The position numbers and the translations under genes were made by a program. The notes under the pieces were generated by a model, which had not been told where the DNA came from, did not search any database, and saw only the letters and a list, made by a program, of their open reading frames with translations. From the NCBI GenBank assembly GCA_963751955.1, contig CAVVWM010000017.1, positions 1 through 64,000 on the forward strand: a DNA stretch of 64,000 nucleotides, in the 5' to 3' direction. Below, in pieces: positions 36,972-45,409 of the stretch (position 1 is the first letter of the stretch; each line of letters starts with the position of its first letter). The DNA comes from JABDIY01 sp963751955. GTDB lineage: Bacteria > Actinomycetota > Acidimicrobiia > Acidimicrobiales > SZUA-35.

Positions 36972-37997
36972 ATGCCTGACCTTCCCCCAACCAATGCCGT
37001 ACTCGGCGAACTGAACGATGCGGTCAAGTCGATTCTTTCAGCGGTCGCGGAGGCTCCCGACAGTCAGACCCTGGTTGCCATCGAATCGGCGGCAACCGGT
37101 AAGAATGGGCCGATCGTGGCTGCCCGCAAAGCCATCAGCGAAGTGGTGCCGACGGATCGCAAGATTGTTGGAGTTGCTGTACAGGACGCCAAGGCAGCCA
37201 TACAGGCCGCTGTCGAGGAGCGGCGAGGCAGTTTGTCCGAGGCTGAGCGAGCGGTTCTTCTCGAGTCCGAGCGTATGGATCTCACCGAAGTTTTGGGCAC
37301 ACCGACGGTTGGACACATCCACCCGCTCACCCAGGCTTGGGAAGCGCTGGAAGACACGTTCATCGGGATGGGCTTCCAAATCGCAGAGGGCCCGCACGTG
37401 GAAACTGATTGGCACAATTTCGACGCACTCAACATCCCCAAGGGTCATCCTGCTCGCGATGCGTTCGATTCGTTGTATGTGAACAACGGCGAGCCGGGGA
37501 GCACGGTTCTTCGGACCCATACTTCACCGGTACAGATTCGAACGATGCTCGAGCAAGATCCTCCCATCCATATCGTGGCCCCGGGCAGGGTCTTCCGCAG
37601 AGACACCGCCGACGCCACGCACCTGCCGGTCTTTCATCAGATCGAGGGATTGGTCGTCGATCGAAACATTGGGCTGGCCGATCTGGCTGGCACCATCGAC
37701 GAGTTCACCCAGGCATTTTTCGGTCACGACTTCCACAGCCGCCTCCGACCGAATTACTTTCCGTTCACCGAACCCTCAGCCGAGTTCGACATCCAACGGC
37801 CCGACGGCTCGTGGCTCGAACTCGGTGGGTGCGGTGTGGTGCACCCGAACGTTCTGCGGGCCGGGGGAATCGATCCGGAAGAATGGAGCGGCTTCGCTTT
37901 CGGATTCGGCATTGATCGGTTCCTTTCCATCAAGAACGGTGTCGACGACATTCGGGACGCCTTCACCAACGACATTCGCTTTCTCGAGCAGTTCTGA
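36972..37997 (+). CDS. pheS: Phenylalanyl-tRNA synthetase alpha subunit
   Basis: The catalytic subunit charges tRNA-Phe. It has the N-terminal coiled coil (about 1-85) and the class II core: HPLTQAWEALEDTFIGMGFQ, FDALNIPKGHPARD, LRTHTSPVQIRTML (motif 2 region), PVFHQIEGLVVDR, RPNYFPFTEPSAEFDI and GSGFAFGFGIDR-like motif 3 (WSGFAFGFGIDRFLSIK). I chose the ATG at 36972 for its GAGGCG site; an in-frame ATG at 36954 is possible. pheT follows after 15 bases. Confidence 0.95.
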   Translation: MPDLPPTNAVLGELNDAVKSILSAVAEAPDSQTLVAIESAATGKNGPIVAARKAISEVVPTDRKIVGVAVQDAKAAIQAAVEERRGSLSEAERAVLLESERMDLTEVLGTPTVGHIHPLTQAWEALEDTFIGMGFQIAEGPHVETDWHNFDALNIPKGHPARDAFDSLYVNNGEPGSTVLRTHTSPVQIRTMLEQDPPIHIVAPGRVFRRDTADATHLPVFHQIEGLVVDRNIGLADLAGTIDEFTQAFFGHDFHSRLRPNYFPFTEPSAEFDIQRPDGSWLELGGCGVVHPNVLRAGGIDPEEWSGFAFGFGIDRFLSIKNGVDDIRDAFTNDIRFLEQF

Positions 37998-38012
37998 GAG
38001 GGGATCACCACC

Positions 38013-40409
38013 ATGCGCGCTGTTCTTTCATGGATGCAGGAGTTCGCTCCGATCGAGGGGGATCCCAGCTCTATCGCTGATCAACTCACCAGCCTCGGCC
38101 TGGTGGTCGAGTCGGTCGAGTCGGTAGGGACGAACTGGGAGGGAATAGTGGTGGCCCAGGTGATGGACCTCCGCCCGCACCCCCAGGCGGACAAGATCCA
38201 ACTTGTCGACGTGAACGCTGGAGACGGACAACAGCTTCAGGTCTGCTGTGGAGCGTTCAACATGAATGTTGGCGACAAGGTCCCCTTCGCCACCGTGGGA
38301 ACGGTAATGCCAAACGGCATGGAGATCGCCCAGCGCAAGCTTCGCGGCGAGATGTCAAACGGAATGATTTGTTCTGGAGCCGAACTCGAACTCTCAGAGG
38401 ATCAGAGCGGAATCATGATTCTTGACCAATCGCTGGAGATTGGCCAGTCTCTCGCAGATGCAATGAATACAACCAGCGAGACCGTTTTCGATATCGATGT
38501 GGAGCCCAACCGGCCCGAGGCGTTGAGTGTGATCGGGATCACCCGCGACCTGGCGGCTAGACAGGGTGTTCCCTTCGAGCTGCCCGTGCCCTCCCTGCCG
38601 ACGTCGGGTGCCGCCGCAAGAGATGTGTGTTCTGTACAAATCGAGGCCGAGGACCTCTGTCCTCGTTTCACGGCACGGATTCTTCGCAACGTCACGAACG
38701 GACAGTCGCCGGCTTGGATGCAATCGAGGCTGAACGCAGCCGGGATGCGCCCGATCAGCACGATCGTGGACATCTCCAACTACGTGATGTTGGAAACGGG
38801 TCACCCCAACCACACCTTCGACCTCGACAAGGTGCCCGATGGTCACCTCTCGGTCCGTAGAGCTCGTGAGGGGGAGCATCTCATCACCCTCGACGGTGCC
38901 GATCGGCAACTGCTAGCGCCCGACGGATCCGGTATCGGGCGTGGCCTTGGTGACGGCGTTATCACCAATAGCACCGACACACCGATCAGCCTGGCCGGTG
39001 TCATGGGGGGTTTCGACACTGAGATCTCCGATTCCACCACCACTGTCCTGCTCGAGGCAGCAGTCTGGGATCAGATGAGCATTGCCCACACCTCGCGCCG
39101 GCTCAACCTGCGGAGCGAAGCCTCCACTCGTTTCGAACGGGGCGTCGATCCACGTGGACTGGAGCGGGCACTCGACCGTTTCTGCGAACTGGCTATCGAA
39201 CTCACGGGGGCGCACATCGCCCCTGGGCATGTAATCGCTGAGCCCGCACCGATCTCGGCAGTGGTTGTCCCCACAAGAGTCGACCGAATAAATCACTTGT
39301 TGGGAACCACCATCGACGGCGACCGAATGGTCGAGTTACTCACCCCGATCGGCTTCGAGTGCGGTCCGTTCTACATAGGCCCCCGTGACCGGCAAACCTT
39401 CGATGTCTCGGTTCCGACTTGGCGACCCGACGTCACGATCGAGGCCGACATCGCCGAGGAAATCGGGCGACACTTTGGTTATGAGAACATCGAGAACAGG
39501 GTGCCAGTTTCGCTCCAAGCCGGACAGCTGACAGCGAATCAGAAGGCGCGGCGGCGGATCCGTCGAGCGTTCGCCTCGGCCGGCTGTGCCGAGGCCATAC
39601 CAATGCCCTTCCTGGCCCCTGGTGATCTCGCCGCAGCTGGCTTGGGTTCAGATGGTCTCACCCTGGCCAACCCGCTGGTAGCGGAGGAGTCGGTCCTGAG
39701 AACCTCGCTGTTGCCTGGTCTTCTCAAGGCGGTTGCATACAATCAGAGGCGCGGCAATGAAGCGGTTCGACTCTTCGAGATGGGAGTGGTGTATCTGCCA
39801 AAGGCCGACGGTGAGCTGCCCGATGAACCATGGTCGGTCGCGGCGATACTGAGCGGTAGCGATGCCGGCGCTGCGGTTAGTCTCCTGCATGAAATTGCGG
39901 CGATCCTCGGGGTTGATCTCCGGGTCAAGAACGCGCCACGAGCTGGACTTCACCCCACCAGGGCCGGAGAAGTGATTTTCCGTGGACGGACGATCGGCGA
40001 GGTGGGCGAGGTCGATCCTGCTGTCGTTGAGCGCTACGAAACCGCCGGTCGGGTGGGGTGGCTCTCACTCGAGGTCGGGCCGCTGGTACCGGGCCTGAGT
40101 TCGGTCGCGAAGGCTCAAAAGGTGAGCCGCTTTCCGGCGAGCGACCTCGACTTGGCATTCGTGGTCCCAAATGCGGTTGAAGCAGCGTCTGTGAGTGACT
40201 CTTTGATCAAGGCAGGACGACCGCTGGTGAGATCGGTCGACCTGTTTGATGTGTTCGGTTCTGATGCATGGGGAAGTGACGTTCGCTCGTTGGCGTTTGC
40301 AATCCGCCTCCAGGCCGATGATCGCACCCTCAGCGACGAAGATGTGTCGAGCACCCGCAACAAGATGATCAACGAGGTCACCAAGCGATACAGCGCGACG
40401 CTGCGGTAA
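38013..40409 (+). CDS. pheT: Phenylalanyl-tRNA synthetase beta subunit
   Basis: The 798-residue tRNA-binding and editing subunit of PheRS. Domains in order: the N-terminal fold; an EMAP/tRNA-binding domain (GIVVAQVMDLRPHPQADKIQ to GMICSGAELEL, about 40-145); the B3/B4 editing region (about 205-395, with ARILRNVTNGQSP and SNYVMLETGHPNHTFD); the B5 domain; the inactive class II-like core; and the FDX-ACB domain (KVSRFPASDLDLAFVVPN to the end, about 705-798). The final codons, encoding YSATLR, are the first unit of a 21-bp repeat array that continues past the stop. Confidence 0.95.
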   Translation: MRAVLSWMQEFAPIEGDPSSIADQLTSLGLVVESVESVGTNWEGIVVAQVMDLRPHPQADKIQLVDVNAGDGQQLQVCCGAFNMNVGDKVPFATVGTVMPNGMEIAQRKLRGEMSNGMICSGAELELSEDQSGIMILDQSLEIGQSLADAMNTTSETVFDIDVEPNRPEALSVIGITRDLAARQGVPFELPVPSLPTSGAAARDVCSVQIEAEDLCPRFTARILRNVTNGQSPAWMQSRLNAAGMRPISTIVDISNYVMLETGHPNHTFDLDKVPDGHLSVRRAREGEHLITLDGADRQLLAPDGSGIGRGLGDGVITNSTDTPISLAGVMGGFDTEISDSTTTVLLEAAVWDQMSIAHTSRRLNLRSEASTRFERGVDPRGLERALDRFCELAIELTGAHIAPGHVIAEPAPISAVVVPTRVDRINHLLGTTIDGDRMVELLTPIGFECGPFYIGPRDRQTFDVSVPTWRPDVTIEADIAEEIGRHFGYENIENRVPVSLQAGQLTANQKARRRIRRAFASAGCAEAIPMPFLAPGDLAAAGLGSDGLTLANPLVAEESVLRTSLLPGLLKAVAYNQRRGNEAVRLFEMGVVYLPKADGELPDEPWSVAAILSGSDAGAAVSLLHEIAAILGVDLRVKNAPRAGLHPTRAGEVIFRGRTIGEVGEVDPAVVERYETAGRVGWLSLEVGPLVPGLSSVAKAQKVSRFPASDLDLAFVVPNAVEAASVSDSLIKAGRPLVRSVDLFDVFGSDAWGSDVRSLAFAIRLQADDRTLSDEDVSSTRNKMINEVTKRYSATLR

Positions 40410-40582
40410 CAGAACAGCGCAACGCTGCGACAGAACAGCGCGACGCTGCGACAAAACAGCGCAACGCTGCGACAAAACGACGCGACGCTGCGACAAAACA
40501 GCGCGACGCTGCGACAAAACAGCGCGACGCTGCGACAAAACAGCGCAACGCTGCGACAAAACAGCGCAACGCTGCGACAAAA
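40391..40582. repeat. Nine-copy, 21-bp tandem repeat with hairpin core
   Basis: Units begin at 40391, 40415, 40436, 40457, 40478, 40499, 40520, 40541 and 40562. The period is 21 bases except after the first unit (24). Each has the core CAGCGCAACGCTG or CAGCGCGACGCTG, a 5-bp stem with a 3-base loop, followed by GCGACAAAA. The fifth unit has a broken left arm. The first unit is the pheT 3' end itself, so the array appears to have grown from coding sequence. It fills the space between convergent pheT and the HNH gene. Confidence 0.9.
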
Positions 40583-40643
40583 CAGGTACGCGGTATGCGC
40601 CGGTGTGATCGGCGGTAGTGGGTGTCGGGGTGTGGTTGCAGGA

Positions 40644-42002
40644 CTATTCGAGTTGGATGGTGAGTGGGGTGTCGGCGAAGAGATGTGTGAGTGGTGTTTT
40701 GGGGCCGGGGTCGTGTCGGTGTTTGTAGCGGTGGTGGAATGGGCACAACAGTTGTCCGTTGTTGATGAGTGTTGGCCCGCCTGTTTCCCAGGGTTGGACG
40801 TGGTCGTAGTGGCAGCGGTGGGCTTGTCGTTGGCAGCCGATGTGTTGGCAGTGGTTGTCTCGTAGCCGGATCAACCGTTTCTGGGGTCCGGTGAAGTGAC
40901 GGCCGGCGGGCCTGTCGTCGCTGATCGACCCGTCACGGTTGAGGGTGTGGGTCCACACGACGGCTCGGGTAGCGAGGCGGTTGACGATTCGGGGTGGGAT
41001 CAGGGTGCCGTTGGTGGTGCGGGGGTAGTGGATTTCGTTGAATTCGGGGGTGCGGATGTCGGGGATCGCCCAGGCCCGTAGTTCTGGTGAGAGCCACCGT
41101 TCGAGGCTGTCACGGATCTCGACGAGGTCAGGATCTTCCGGGGGTGGAGCCCATCGGTTCGTGGGCGTGACCGGACATGCCGGTTTGGGACTATCTGTGT
41201 CTAGGGGGTCGGGTTGGGGGTAGATGATTTCGATGTGGGGTCTGGGCCGGTTGTGGGGGTCGCCTAACACGAGTTCGATCAATGCGTCGTGGCGGGATTG
41301 ACGGGCAGACACGTTGTCATTGACAAGTGTGGCGGCGTGTTGGGTGACGGCTTGTTCGAACAGGTCACCCTCGAGCGGGTCGAGCACACCGTCGACATAG
41401 ATAGTGCCGAACAGGTCGCGTTGGAAATGAACCTGTCGGCGGGCCTGGGCTTTGAGGAACTCTTCGTAGTGTTCAGCAACCTCAGCGTGGGCGTCCCATT
41501 CGGCCAGCTTGCGGGCGAACTCTTCGGGGGTACACATCGCGGCCAGGTTGGCCAAATACGGTTCGGCCGCATCAACCTGACGGGAATCAGCCCTGTGCCG
41601 TAACCCGAACATCAGATCCACATGGGCCAAGGTGATCGTGCCGTGTAACACCATCACATAGAAAGTGGGGAACACGTGCCGGGCATCACCGGCCCGTTTC
41701 AACGCTTTCACCCGGTTCCGGGACAACCGGCACTGAGAGTTGACCATCTGAGACATCGTGGACTCACCCTTGGTGTAGGAACACGCCCGATCCTTACCGA
41801 CCGCCATGAACGAACCAGCAATCGCCGACGCCCGCTCAGAACTCCGGCTGATCGTGATCACCTGATCAGCCAGATCCTCACGAGACATCCCCTCATCACA
41901 CCCCTCCGCCACCGCCAACAACTCCAACGCAGACTGACGCAACGCCGCCCGCTCAACACCCAGATCAAACCCCACAACCTCGCCCCCCGCCGGAAACTCC
42001 AT
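40644..42002 (-). CDS. DUF222 / HNH endonuclease family protein
   Basis: A 452-residue member of the actinobacterial DUF222-HNH group (related to the 13E12 repeat proteins). Residues 20-300 form the helical DUF222 region. The HNH domain is at about 390-440: CQHIGCQRQAHRCHYDHVQP, then GGPTLINNGQLLCPFHHRYK, with the His-Asn-His residues and zinc cysteines present. Such genes occur in many variable copies per genome and are often linked to mobile or hypervariable loci; their role is unknown. The coding strand is strikingly C-rich and G-poor compared with neighbours. It is flanked by 21-bp repeat arrays of different sequence on both sides. Confidence 0.88.
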   Translation of the reverse strand: MEFPAGGEVVGFDLGVERAALRQSALELLAVAEGCDEGMSREDLADQVITISRSSERASAIAGSFMAVGKDRACSYTKGESTMSQMVNSQCRLSRNRVKALKRAGDARHVFPTFYVMVLHGTITLAHVDLMFGLRHRADSRQVDAAEPYLANLAAMCTPEEFARKLAEWDAHAEVAEHYEEFLKAQARRQVHFQRDLFGTIYVDGVLDPLEGDLFEQAVTQHAATLVNDNVSARQSRHDALIELVLGDPHNRPRPHIEIIYPQPDPLDTDSPKPACPVTPTNRWAPPPEDPDLVEIRDSLERWLSPELRAWAIPDIRTPEFNEIHYPRTTNGTLIPPRIVNRLATRAVVWTHTLNRDGSISDDRPAGRHFTGPQKRLIRLRDNHCQHIGCQRQAHRCHYDHVQPWETGGPTLINNGQLLCPFHHRYKHRHDPGPKTPLTHLFADTPLTIQLE

Positions 42003-42133
42003 ACCCCAAGTATGAAGAGCCCCTGTGACACAGAACGCTTGCCAAGCTTGGACTTTGGAGCCGCGCTTTCTGGCTCACCAGGCGCGCGATAGCACATGCC
42101 GTTCGCAGGGAACGACCAATAGACCACGGCAAT

Positions 42134-42175
42134 ATTGCTCTCCGTTTTGCCCGAATTGCTCTCCGATTCGCCCGC
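42134..42175. repeat. Two-copy 21-bp direct repeat
   Basis: Adjacent copies at 42134-42154 and 42155-42175 share ATTGCTCTCCG and GCCCG with three mismatches. They lie in the 229-base gap between the divergent HNH nuclease and the secreted oxidase, 56 bases before the oxidase start. A regulator binding on one DNA face every two helical turns is possible. Confidence 0.6.
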
Positions 42176-42231
42176 AAATCATCTGTACCCTCTGGGACAC
42201 CCCCAATTGTCTTTCGGCGAAAGATTTGAAG

Positions 42232-44220
42232 ATGCATAGCAAGTGGTCACATAAGACGGTGATAGCCGTCCTCGCTGTTGTAGTGGCCGGAGGTCTGGCA
42301 GCCGTCGAGTCCCCCTCCGGCGCAACCGGGCTTCTTGACGAGCGGGGACATTTCGCCGATCTCGTTGAGTGGCCGATCGTGCCCATCCACACCGCCCTGA
42401 CCTCAGACGGTCTGGTAATGAGCTACGGCACAACCACAACGGGGGAACAGTCCGGGTTGCTGACCTACGACATCTGGGATCCGGTATCGGGGACCCATCT
42501 GACGATGGACAACACCACCCAGACCGATCTTTTCTGCTCGATCCAGGCGATCGATCCCTTCACCGATGAGATGTTGACTATCGGCGGCGACGACGGCACC
42601 TATGGCACAAGTTTCGGTGACAACACGGTCACAACGTATTCCACGATTGACGGTCTGCGTTCGGGCACGTCGATGAAGTACGCACGCTGGTATCCGACTG
42701 CGACCACCTTGCCCAACGGCGAAATCCTCATACAAGGGGGCGGGGTCGAGGGAGTCTACGGCGACGGGGTACTCACGCCGGAGATCTACACCTCCGGATC
42801 CGGCTGGCGTGAACTCACCGGAGCCACCAGCGAATACGCCTACGGAAACGACCAATCTCGATGGTGGTACCCGCGCTCGTGGGTTGCCCCTGACGGCTCG
42901 GTATTCGGTCTGAGCGGTTCGCATATGTACTCCCTCGATCCGAGTGGCGACGGCTCCATCACACCCCTGGGAACGTTTCCCGGGAACAACATCGGAGCAA
43001 CATCGACCGCGGTGATGTTCCGTCCGGGAAAGATTCTTCAGGTCGGCGGTGGTGCTTTCCATACCGAGGATTGGAGCCAAACCGGCTCCAACGCGGCGAC
43101 CGTGGTCGATATCAACGGCTCGAGCCCGGTGCTGACCCCGGCTACCTCGATGCTCAACCAGCGTCACTGGGCGACCGCCACCGTGCTAGCAGACGGTGAT
43201 GTCTTGGTGTCCGGGGGCTCGACGGTTCAGAACGCAGATTCCGGCCCTGTGGCGTACCAGCCCGAGCTTTGGGATCCCGACACCGACACCTGGACCACAA
43301 TGGACTCGCACCAGAAGATGCGGCTCTATCACTCGTCGTCTCTCCTCCTGCCTGATGCCCGCGTTCTGATCGGCGGTGGAGGTCAACCCGGTCCACAGCT
43401 CAACCTCAACGCCGAGGTGTACTCGCCGCCCTACCTCTTCGATGGGGACCAGCCCGCCGTCCGGCCCGAAATCACTTCTGCTCCTTCAAAGGTGCGTTAT
43501 AACGAAGCCTTCGAAATCGAAGTGGAAGGTGATGTTGCCGCCGTTTCGTTCGTTCGTACCGGTGCGACGACTCACTCCTTCGATGCCTCCACCCGCTGGA
43601 TGGAACTAGATATCTCCGGTACAAACGGAGAGCGGATTGTTCGAGCTCCTGCCAACGCCAATCTGGCTCCACCCGGGAGCTACATGTTGTTCGCCCTCGA
43701 TAGCGACGGCACCCCATCGGTGGCGAAACTCATCGAAATCGATCCCGGCGAGCCGGTCGTCGATCCAGGTGATCCCGACCCCACACCCGAACCCGGCACG
43801 GTGGCCGACGCTGAGAGCCTCGACGAACTCCTGGCTGCAACCGACTATGACCCTGTGGTGCATGGCAACATCCTGCGGCTCTATCGGGCGTTCTTCGGTC
43901 GCGAGCCCGATCTCGCCGGGGCAAAGTACTGGATTCACGATATCTACCAGTCCGGTGAGGAGTTCGCCGACATCATCGAATGGTTCGCCAGTCCCGAACA
44001 AGTCGAATTCGCAAGGCAATACGCCGACATCGCGCCCAGCGACCACGCCGCTTACCTCGAACGGGTGTATGACAACATGCTCGGCAGGGTGCCTGACAGT
44101 TCAGGCTTCAACTACTGGCGCTCAATGATGGACGACGGCACGCTCAACCGCGCCAGGGTGGTGCTCTACGTCGGGCTTGACACCGAGTTCGTCAATCGAT
44201 TCCCCTATCGGGCCAGCTAG
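42232..44220 (+). CDS. Secreted copper-radical (galactose/glyoxal) oxidase with C-terminal DUF4214 domain
   Basis: A 662-residue exported enzyme with a signal peptide (HKTVIAVLAVVVAGGLAAVE). The kelch-type propeller carries the copper-radical oxidase residues: the Cys of TDLFCSIQA and the Tyr of ARWYPTATTLPNGEILIQGG, which form the cross-linked cofactor; Tyr-His in MRLYHSSSLLLPDARVLIGG; and the last His in GATTHSFDASTRWMEL. This family oxidises aldehydes or primary alcohols and yields hydrogen peroxide. A Pro/Asp linker (PVVDPGDPDPTPEPG) leads to a DUF4214 domain of about 115 residues (LRLYRAFFGREPDLAGAKYW to FVNRFPYRAS). It is followed 10 bases later by a second gene with the same module. 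I chose ATG 42232 for the signal peptide. Confidence 0.87.
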   Translation: MHSKWSHKTVIAVLAVVVAGGLAAVESPSGATGLLDERGHFADLVEWPIVPIHTALTSDGLVMSYGTTTTGEQSGLLTYDIWDPVSGTHLTMDNTTQTDLFCSIQAIDPFTDEMLTIGGDDGTYGTSFGDNTVTTYSTIDGLRSGTSMKYARWYPTATTLPNGEILIQGGGVEGVYGDGVLTPEIYTSGSGWRELTGATSEYAYGNDQSRWWYPRSWVAPDGSVFGLSGSHMYSLDPSGDGSITPLGTFPGNNIGATSTAVMFRPGKILQVGGGAFHTEDWSQTGSNAATVVDINGSSPVLTPATSMLNQRHWATATVLADGDVLVSGGSTVQNADSGPVAYQPELWDPDTDTWTTMDSHQKMRLYHSSSLLLPDARVLIGGGGQPGPQLNLNAEVYSPPYLFDGDQPAVRPEITSAPSKVRYNEAFEIEVEGDVAAVSFVRTGATTHSFDASTRWMELDISGTNGERIVRAPANANLAPPGSYMLFALDSDGTPSVAKLIEIDPGEPVVDPGDPDPTPEPGTVADAESLDELLAATDYDPVVHGNILRLYRAFFGREPDLAGAKYWIHDIYQSGEEFADIIEWFASPEQVEFARQYADIAPSDHAAYLERVYDNMLGRVPDSSGFNYWRSMMDDGTLNRARVVLYVGLDTEFVNRFPYRAS

Positions 44221-44230
44221 GCAAACAGGG

Positions 44231-45400
44231 ATGGAAAGACACGCAGGCACAGGGCTGGGGCGGCGACTCGCGCCGAGCCTCGTTGTTGCTTCGGTTCTGC
44301 TCAGCCTTTTCGCAGTTGTTCCCGCGGCATTAGGTGAGAGCCGGCCCGTGTTTGTTCACCCTTTCGTCTGTGGCACCGAATACACATCGCAGTCGTACAG
44401 CCATCTGTATTACTCAGAGGGCCGGAGTCACGGTCCCGGTCCACTCCGGTACGCACCTCTGGACTTCCAACAGCCGGGCGATGCCGACGACGGTGATCCT
44501 GTACTCGCCTCCGCTGGAGGCATCGTGTACCGATTCGACGAGTTCGATGCGGCGATGGTCGGGAAAGGCTACGTAGTTCTCATCGATCACGATGGCAACG
44601 GCCCCAATATTGGCTGGGATACCTACTATGGCCACCTCGAGGACTCGACTCGCGCCGAGGCTGGCTCGATCGTCCAACGCGGTGACGTGATCGGCTACAT
44701 GAGCGATAGCAACGCGGAGCCCGATAACCATCTCCACTATGAACAGCGACTGAACGGCGATGCCGAACTCGTCGAGTTCGACCGAGTTCAGGTTCCGTAC
44801 TGGCTGGACAACGTCGATGGTCAACCTGGCTTGTGGGCACCGGATCCGGCGAGCCAGCAGCAACAGGCAGCAGGTTCCGCAGGTCCCCATACCGTGGGCC
44901 CGAGCACGAACTGCCCAAATAGCCCAGTTCCCAAGATAAGCACCACCACCGCAGCGCCACCTGCCAACCCTCCACCGGAGTTGGCTGATGCCACGACCAT
45001 TGACGAGATTGTGGCGGCCCAAGGGTACAAGCCCGTATCTCACGGCGAGATTCTCCGTCTCTACCACGCCTTCTTCGGTCGGGAGCCCGACGTGACGGGT
45101 GCGAAGTACTGGATCGTCGACGTGTACGAGACCCAAAGCGGAGACTTGGATCAAATCACCGGATGGTTCGCCAATCCCGCCCAACCAGAATTCGCCATAC
45201 AGTACGCCGACATTGCAGCTGATGATCACGAGGCGTTCCTGGAACGGGTCTACAACAACATGTTGGGGCGGGTTCCTGATCCTGCTGGTTTTGCATACTG
45301 GCTCGGGCTCATGAACGACGGATCACTGACCCGTCCCGGAGTTGTTCGCTATATCGGTACCGACACCGAGTTCATCCGCAGCTACCCGTACGGATCCTGA
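44231..45400 (+). CDS. Secreted M23-like peptidase protein with C-terminal DUF4214 domain
   Basis: A 389-residue exported protein: signal peptide LAPSLVVASVLLSLFAVVPA, then a LytM/M23 fold (DDGDPVLASAGGIVYRF, YVVLIDHDG, YYGHLED, VQRGDVIGYMSDSN, DNHLHYEQ). The His-x-His zinc pair of the last motif is present. In the first motif the Asp is kept but the His four residues earlier is Tyr (RYAPLDF), so catalysis is doubtful. A Pro/Gln-rich linker precedes a DUF4214 domain (LRLYHAFFGREPDVTGAKYW to SYPYGS) closely similar to that of the preceding oxidase. The two probably form an operon and share a site of attachment or partner. ATG 44231 gives the signal peptide; the frame opens at 44177. Confidence 0.82.
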   Translation: MERHAGTGLGRRLAPSLVVASVLLSLFAVVPAALGESRPVFVHPFVCGTEYTSQSYSHLYYSEGRSHGPGPLRYAPLDFQQPGDADDGDPVLASAGGIVYRFDEFDAAMVGKGYVVLIDHDGNGPNIGWDTYYGHLEDSTRAEAGSIVQRGDVIGYMSDSNAEPDNHLHYEQRLNGDAELVEFDRVQVPYWLDNVDGQPGLWAPDPASQQQQAAGSAGPHTVGPSTNCPNSPVPKISTTTAAPPANPPPELADATTIDEIVAAQGYKPVSHGEILRLYHAFFGREPDVTGAKYWIVDVYETQSGDLDQITGWFANPAQPEFAIQYADIAADDHEAFLERVYNNMLGRVPDPAGFAYWLGLMNDGSLTRPGVVRYIGTDTEFIRSYPYGS

Positions 45401-45409
45401 TCGCTCAGT

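Noticed and set aside
40065..40580. Repetitive open frame on the minus strand (SQRCAVL repeats) over the array
   Set aside because: A repeat with a period of 21, a multiple of 3, stays open by chance; there is no ribosome site and the frame runs antisense into pheT.
40391..40582. CRISPR array
   Set aside because: The units are directly adjacent with a 21-base period and no variable spacers; no cas gene is nearby.
44177..44230. Upstream start of the M23-like gene at 44177
   Set aside because: It would overlap the preceding gene by 44 bases and place 18 polar residues before the basic start of the signal peptide; ATG 44231 fits better.
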